Source: Crotalaria pallida
Lineage: Eukaryota > Streptophyta > Magnoliopsida > Fabales > Fabaceae
NCBI GenBank assembly: GCA_037953625.1
Contig: CM075653.1
Coordinates: forward strand, 1,922,001 to 1,986,000
Length of the DNA: 64,000 bases
Direction of reading: 5' to 3'
Shown piece after piece: positions 58,691 to 64,000 of the stretch. The position numbers and the translations under genes are program-made. Under the pieces are notes generated by a model. The model saw nothing but the letters and a program-made list of their open reading frames with translations. It did not search any database and was not told the DNA's origin. Position 1 is the stretch's first letter. Each line of letters begins with the position of its first letter.

Positions 58691-60005
58691 TACTTCTTAA
58701 AAGTAGAAAGTTAAAGAATAGATGAAGTTTTTAAATAATTTTTTTCCAACTTTTAATGATATTAATTGATTTTTTTTTTAGTTTTGAATTACTCAATATT
58801 TCCTGAAATTTTCATAATAATTCTAAGTAATTTTAAAAATTATGATAGTTAACTTGACAATGTCGATTTCACTAATATCACTTATAATACTAACTAACAT
58901 TGTTAATTGACTTATATTTCTCCAAAAGGATTGAAGCTTATATTAAAAATTATAATAATATAAGTCTTTATGGAAAATCTTTTGTTATATAATATAAATT
59001 TTTTCACAAAACCAATGAAACATTAATTACCGGTAAAGAAAATAAATTAAATGATATTAAAAATCCAAAAAATAAAAAAAGAAGAACAATCCTTTTTTAT
59101 TCTTAAAATAAATGTTTTGATTTTTAAATTTTATTTTGTTTTTGAATTAAATTAAATTCCAACAATGATCAATGAGAAGATGACACGTTTACAGATATCA
59201 GCCATGTCAACACCGTCAATGAACATTTAGATAGAAGGACGAAAATGATCACAACTTGTAAATTGGGAAACTAAGTTGTCCAAATTAATAAAAGGTGAAA
59301 TAAATTCTCCAAACTGATTGTACATACAAATTAATGAATGGTTAAATTAATAAAAGGTGGCTTACTCCCTCATTTTGTAAGTTATGTTATTTAAGATTTT
59401 ACATACAAATTAATGAATGGTTAAATAACGTAGGAATTTGATATATTTTGACTAAAATATAATTTTTTTTGTCGAAACCAGGTGGTGTCTGAGCTTCACA
59501 TTTTTTGTGGCCTAACTAATCCACCTCGGATCCGCGAAATGTGGGAGTCTTTGACTCAACGGTATGGATCCTTCCAAAAATTGTTGTCTCACTGGGACTC
59601 AAGTCTTAAATATAGTCTAATTATTAGTGTTTCAACCATTTTTATTTTTAAGTCGCACTTAACCAAAACCAAAAAAAAAAAAAAAAATACCCTTTACCCA
59701 TTTTATTTGCTTTACTTAATTTTTGAGAAACTAGCTTTTGTTAACTAGGACACTCATGTAATATTAGGATTAGTTTATTAAATACCTAATAGAAAATAGT
59801 TCTGGTATAAAATAACCTACGTATGAGAACAAACAATTTTTTTATAAGTGACCTAGAAACATAGAGAGTAATTCTTATAATCAATTAATTGTCCCATCAA
59901 ATTTCTATATATATTTTAGACCATAAAAAAGTCATTCATTTGATTAAAAATGAAAAATACACTGATAAATGATAATAATATAGGAATAAATAATGCAATT
60001 AAATA
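58691..60005. other. Intergenic, no gene recognised
   Basis: AT-rich. A less AT-rich segment at 59480-59600 (GGTGTCTGAGCTTCACATTT, then CACCTCGGATCCGCG) looks like a SINE or other repeat fragment but has no boundaries that I can show. Confidence 0.4.
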
Positions 60006-60205
60006 GCCTACAATCATTGACTCACATGGTAAGGGTTGAGTTTGGGTTGTGAGATATCCCAAATTCGAATTCTACATATGTAAGAACGGTGTTGCTGAGT
60101 AATGTGTAAATACTTCTCTAAGCACTATTTGAGTCTAGAGGCTTACCCTGACCCTGGTGAGCTCACGAAGCCCAACCCAACTAAACTTTTGTTAAAAAAA
60201 AAGGT
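60006..60205 (+). mobile_element. SINE with 9-bp target duplication
   Basis: The insert of 200 bp is flanked by AATTAAATA (59997-60005 and 60206-60214). It has a B-box-like AAATTCGAATTCT near 60060, and ends TTTTGTTAAAAAAAAAGG, an A-rich tail on the plus strand. It differs in sequence from the SINEs at 2182 and 55911. Confidence 0.8.
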
Positions 60206-60325
60206 AATTAAATAAGTCTCTAAAATACTATAATAATACACTTTAAGGTTTGAAATAAACAAAAAAACTAATTTCACATTTATGAAAAAATTTAGTTGAT
60301 TGTATTTAATTTTCTCAAATTTATA

Positions 60326-60521
60326 CTCCATACATCCTTATATATAAGACTATTTTGGTAGATTTCACATTATTAAGATTAAGAAAGTTGATTAATTTTG
60401 TTAATGGTATTGAAAATATAATATTTGATATGTATTTTAAAAGTTAATAATATTAATATTATGAATAAGGACAAAAGCAAAAATCTTAAAAGGGTCTTGT
60501 AGTTCGAGGTGGATGGAATAA
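60326..60521. mobile_element. Stowaway-like MITE, family shared with 30478 and 58099
   Basis: It starts ACTCCATACATCCTTATATA and ends GTTCGAGGTGGATGGAATA, imperfect inverted ends. The interior GGTAGATTTCACATTATTAA and the TTAATGGTATTGAAAATATA segment match the copy at 30478. Confidence 0.75.
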
Positions 60522-60795
60522 AAAATAGAGGTATTTTATGAATGTATTATTGAAAATACAATAAAAATTAAATAAGATAATCATTTTGTAAAGATATTTT
60601 AGAAACGTAACATAGTATTAATAATGAGACAAAAATTAAAAAACATTACAATAATTAATTTTTCGTTATATTAAAAACTAAAAAAAAATGTTTTCTTCCA
60701 TATATTTTAAACAGAATGAAGTATAAAATAATAAAACAACATAAATTATAAAATCTAGAAATTAGTACTAGTATTTATTGTACACATTATTTTTA

Positions 60796-61074
60796 AGAGT
60801 AATTGGTTAGATTGATCTATGACTTTGTTGGCGTCGGTCAAGTTAGTCCCTGATTTTATCAAAATAACATTTTAGTCCCTGAGATATAATTTTAATTCAT
60901 ATACGTCTCTGTCTTTATCCCATTTTACAGCGAATACATCCTTACGATAACGACAACAGAGACTAACTTGATTGACATTATCCTATATCAGAGACTAAAT
61001 TGCTATTTCGATAAAGTCAGAGACTAACTTGACCGATGTCTACAAAATCAGAAACTGATCTGATCAATTACTCT
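60796..61074. mobile_element. 279-bp MITE with about 85-bp inverted ends
   Basis: Both ends read inward AGAGTAATTG and share GGTCAAGTTAGTC(C/T)CTGA and TTTAGTC(C/T)CTGA. The flanks are A/T-rich (TTATTTTTA and AATTTTTAG), so a target duplication is possible but not clean. Confidence 0.8.
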
Positions 61075-61350
61075 AATTTTTAGAGTAAACGAAATATTCC
61101 ATTAAACAAACAAACGAAGGAATGAAACCCACGAAAAAGTTAGGATGTCCATGATTATCCAACTAAAATAATTCTTTGAAGGCTTTCACAACACTGACAA
61201 CAGTCTAGCCAGAGAATGTGCAACTGAAAAAAAAAAAGAAAAGAGAAAGCTTAATGCTCTCAACTTCATTTCAGATTATTCAGAAATCATTGCATACTTT
61301 AACTTGACAAAAATTATCCTACCTTCATCTTTATATAACTATTTTGTTCC

Positions 61351-62123
61351 TGTTATGTCTCCGAGGTTGGGCTAGTTGACTTGCTGACGTGGATGTCTTG
61401 ACTGGGAAGGAATGTCCAGTCCGGGTGAGCTGAAGTGAATCGGCTGAGTTGGTCCGGCCTTGACTTGACCCCAGGTGGGGGACCTGCGCGGACTCTGCCG
61501 CTCAAGTAAGATATATAAAGTTAAGTATAGAGACATAAATATAAGGGAACGAGAGAGGAAGAGATAGAAAGGAAGAGTGGAACGGATAAGGAGTGAGCTG
61601 GTCGGTCCGAAAAGGGGAGCGAGATGGTGGGGTCGTATTTCGTGTGTCTCCTTTTGTGTGCAGCGGGGTTTATATAGGAGCTTGTTAGGCTTGGGCTGAA
61701 GGGTAGCTGCGTAGGTGCCATAGACCTAGGTCATGATGGTCGCGATAGGGTCAGCGGGATTTAGGGGATCTTCAACAGTTGCGGCGGATATGAAAGTTGA
61801 CGTGACAACCTACACTCTACGCGGGTAGGTCCGAACGGGTGGAGGAGTCCGTGCCATGTGGGGAAAGAGTACGGTACCGACCGGGCTAAGGAGATCTTCC
61901 CCTTGCTCGCGGGTCGGCACCTGGTGGGGGAGGAAGTACCTGTCTGTCTAGTCGGACCCGGGAAGATAACACTCCGTCGGTCCGACCCGACCCGGTGGTG
62001 TCATGTTGGGAAATCGTCGATCCGGTCCGACAGGACCTCGGGGGAGTATTGGTCCGGCCCAGTCGGACCATGGGGAGAGTGCCACGGGTGCCTGAGCCAT
62101 GGGACTTAGGTTCCTTCATAACA
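61351..62123 (-). mobile_element. Probable solo LTR
   Basis: The 773-bp block starts TGTTATG and ends CATAACA, perfect terminal inverted words of the TG..CA kind. The flanks GTTCC (61346-61350) and GTTGC (62124-62128) match at 4 of 5 bases. A TATATAAA box is on the minus strand (61678-61671), which puts U3 at the right end, so I assign minus orientation. Base composition is much richer in G and C than the surroundings. No primer-binding site follows on the left, which fits a solo LTR. Confidence 0.6.
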
Positions 62124-62669
62124 GTTGCCCACCAGACAGGTAAGCCGTTCGTGTGGCGAAACGGGTACCGATCTTATCGATGTGTTTAAAGCTTTGTTGC
62201 CATCCGAGCTTGGAGTCCCCAGTCAATGCTTCGGTTCGAGCCAAGTCAAAACCGTGTTTCGGTCAATTCAAAACCGTGTTTCGGGTCGTCCTCATTCCGC
62301 GTGTTTGTTGTCTTGGAATTTGTAGCCTTAATAGCGTGGTTATGCGCGGCCCGAGGCGCGTTTATTAGCGGTGGTAATAAACGCTTTGAGTCGGAGGCTA
62401 TAAAAGGAGGGGGAGGGGAAAGATAGGATCTTCACACATTTCCTCCCATCTTACTCATTTTTGCTCTGGTGTCCGCGTCCGCGTGTTCTGGTGTCGGCGT
62501 CCGCGTCCTCGAGTGTCCGCGTCCACGCTCTTTTGTCTTTTTTTAGCTTTGGGATTTTTCCACAGGTATTCTCTTTGTTTCTTTTTATTTGAGTCTTTTT
62601 ATTTTTTTTGTTGAAATGGTCCGGTTTGATGCTGTAGAGGGGGGAACTCCTGATAGTTCTTTGTAGATT
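62124..62669 (+). promoter_or_regulatory. Promoter/leader region of the Ogre-like element
   Basis: A TATAAAA box (62399-62405) precedes a leader that includes a short array of GTGTCCGCGTCC-type words (62470-62530). The region before the TATA box has GTTTCGGGTC and AAAACCGTGTTTCGG repeats (62251-62285) and is likely U3. The ATG at 62615 opens a 17-codon frame that ends at a TAG (62664-62666), just before the ORF1 start. Confidence 0.5.
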
Positions 62670-64000
62670 TTGGATGTGCGGCCTCCGTCCCCTCCTCATC
62701 CGGTGGTCGGTCGGCAAAGGCGAGGCCGTCGCACGGGGGTTTTCGAGTCTGGTGCGGATGAGGCCGCGCGTGCGTATGTCCGGGCGTTAGGGCGGTCCTA
62801 CCGTGTGGGCTTAGACCCGGTCGACCCTTACTTTTCGGGTCATGATAATTTTTTTGACCATTTTTCTTATTCTGATGGAATCGGATCTGAATCTGAACCG
62901 ACTTCTGAACATTCTCCAGTGCAGGTTCCTCAAATGGCACGGACATTTGCCGCCCAAGCCCACTTACTACCTCAGCCGCCAAACGATGTGTTGTACCAAT
63001 GGGTTGATAGGGAGGTTTTAGGCAAGGTAACAGTGTTCGTGGAAGTGGGCACACGGGGTATGCCCATTATGCGGACCAATGAGGAAGAGGCGAATTATAT
63101 TCTTCATGCCCCTACTAATGACGAGAGGGTGTGTTGTGATCGGGCCATCATTGATAGGGGTCGGTCATTCTATGTGAATGAAACCTTTTTCAATAAAATT
63201 AGGGTGCGATTGCCCTTTAGTCCTTTCCAAGTGGCCGTTCTACAGTATCTGGACATTGCCCCGTCCCAACTTCATCCGAATGCGTGGGGTTTTGTTACTG
63301 CCTTCGAGAACCTTTGCCGTGTTTGAGGCTTGATGTGTACTGTGAATTTATTTTTTTATTTGTACATGGTAAAACATCCAAGAAATAAGGATGAGAAAAC
63401 ATTGGGTCGATATGGCTGGGTCAGCTTTCAGTCACATGCGGGTCGACTCCTTTTTCGAGAGTGTAAAAGACTCCTACAAAAGATTTAAAGGTAAGTTTTT
63501 TCGGGTAGAGATTGTAAATGAATTTGAAGATTGGTGCACTCCTCGGGAGGATCCTTTGTTCCCAATGTACTGGAATCCTACCCATTATTCTCGGGTCGGA
63601 TCTCCTAAGTGTTTTAAAGTGGTCCGGGCTTCCTTAAACCAGGCCGAGCTGATATCTTTAGCTGAAATTGAGTGTTGGTGTGCGAGAGGTTTATTGAGTT
63701 CCGATTTTTTATGTACCTCCGATGTAAAGATTAGGGAGAAGCTTGGTATGAAGTTATTCCTATGTTATTGTTTCAACTGATTTATTTTTTCCAAGTATAT
63801 TGACGTCGTCTTCTTTCCTATTTTGCAGATCTCTTAATGGATCGTCAGTTTATGGCCATTCTCGCCCGTGCCCAAGCCGCTGTTCCTGAGGCTCAGCCGG
63901 TCCCTACTGTTGTCGGGGCAGGCGTGGAGGATGATGGTGAATTAACTTGGAGGGTGATGAAGAGGTGATTGAGCACTCAGAATGCCCCCCAACTCCTACT
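62670..64000 (+). pseudogene. Ogre/Tat-like ORF1 with gypsy-type transposon domain, frameshifted, cut by window end
   Basis: The frame 62670-63326 starts with a low-complexity acidic/arginine N-terminus. It continues with GKVTVFVEVG, then a block LPFSPFQVAVLQYLDIAPSQ followed by LHPNAWGFVTAFENLC, the core of the putative gypsy-type transposon domain seen in plant Tat/Ogre ORF1 proteins. The frame breaks near 63318; CLRLDVYCEFIFLFVHGKT continues in another frame until about 63384, and a third frame (63391 on) has WVDMAGSAFSHM and FKGKFFRVEI. A GTATGA donor (63747) and TTTTGCAG acceptor (63821-63828) suggest an intron; the next exon (63829-63967) encodes DLLMDRQFMAILARAQ and an acidic end. At least two frameshifts make it non-functional as it stands. 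Confidence 0.75.

Noticed and set aside
61858..62368. Several overlapping GC-rich frames on both strands
   Set aside because: They fall in the solo LTR and adjacent promoter-like region; high GC produces open frames by chance.
62451..63054. Minus-strand frames of 88 and 151 aa
   Set aside because: Complement of the Ogre-like ORF1, whose plus strand carries the recognisable domain.

Overview
This is nuclear DNA of a flowering plant, most likely a legume of the inverted-repeat-lacking clade (Medicago, Trifolium, Pisum or Vicia type). The evidence is AT-rich intergenic DNA full of plant transposons, GT-AG spliced genes, a nodule-specific cysteine-rich (NCR) peptide gene at 1.6-2.0 kb (a family known from that clade), and proteins that read as orthologs of plant SEC10 and UBC34. 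The genus is inference.

Layout. 0-0.5 kb: minus-strand LTR of a Ty3/gypsy-type element, running off the window. 0.56-2.3 kb: a MITE, the NCR gene and a short SINE. 2.7-10.5 kb: a complete 23-exon exocyst SEC10 gene on the minus strand; the reconstructed exons sum to 2511 nt (836 aa). 10.8-17.3 kb: Stowaway and rolling-type MITEs, an AT-rich unclassified element and a 5'-truncated LINE. 17.6-20.0 kb: an F-box/LRR/FBD gene (minus) with one reading-frame problem. 20-32 kb: gene-poor repeats, two GC-rich hAT MITEs with 8-bp target duplications, a SINE, and two exon-like relics. 32.4-43.7 kb: a UBC34-type E2 gene (complete), an unrecognised 205-aa gene built of repeated phase-1 exons, then a second, damaged copy of the E2 gene. 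44.9-47.6 kb: 5' LTR and gag of a Ty1/copia element, truncated. 48-50 kb: weak exon-like fragments. 50.4-51.8 kb: gypsy LTR plus broken gag, same family as the LTR at the window start. 51.8-57.1 kb: two overlapping kilobase-scale inverted repeats; the second contains a mirrored promoter, SINE and gene fragment. 57-61 kb: MITEs, a SINE and a copia RT relic. 61.35-64 kb: a probable solo LTR, then a degenerate Ogre/Tat-like ORF1 region cut by the window end.

The host genes do not form one pathway. SEC10 acts in vesicle tethering at the plasma membrane, UBC34 in ER-membrane ubiquitination, the F-box protein in substrate choice for SCF ligases, and the NCR peptide in root nodules. The most unusual parts are the 51.8-57.1 kb fold-back locus, whose insertions can be ordered in time, and the 205-aa gene between the E2 duplicates.
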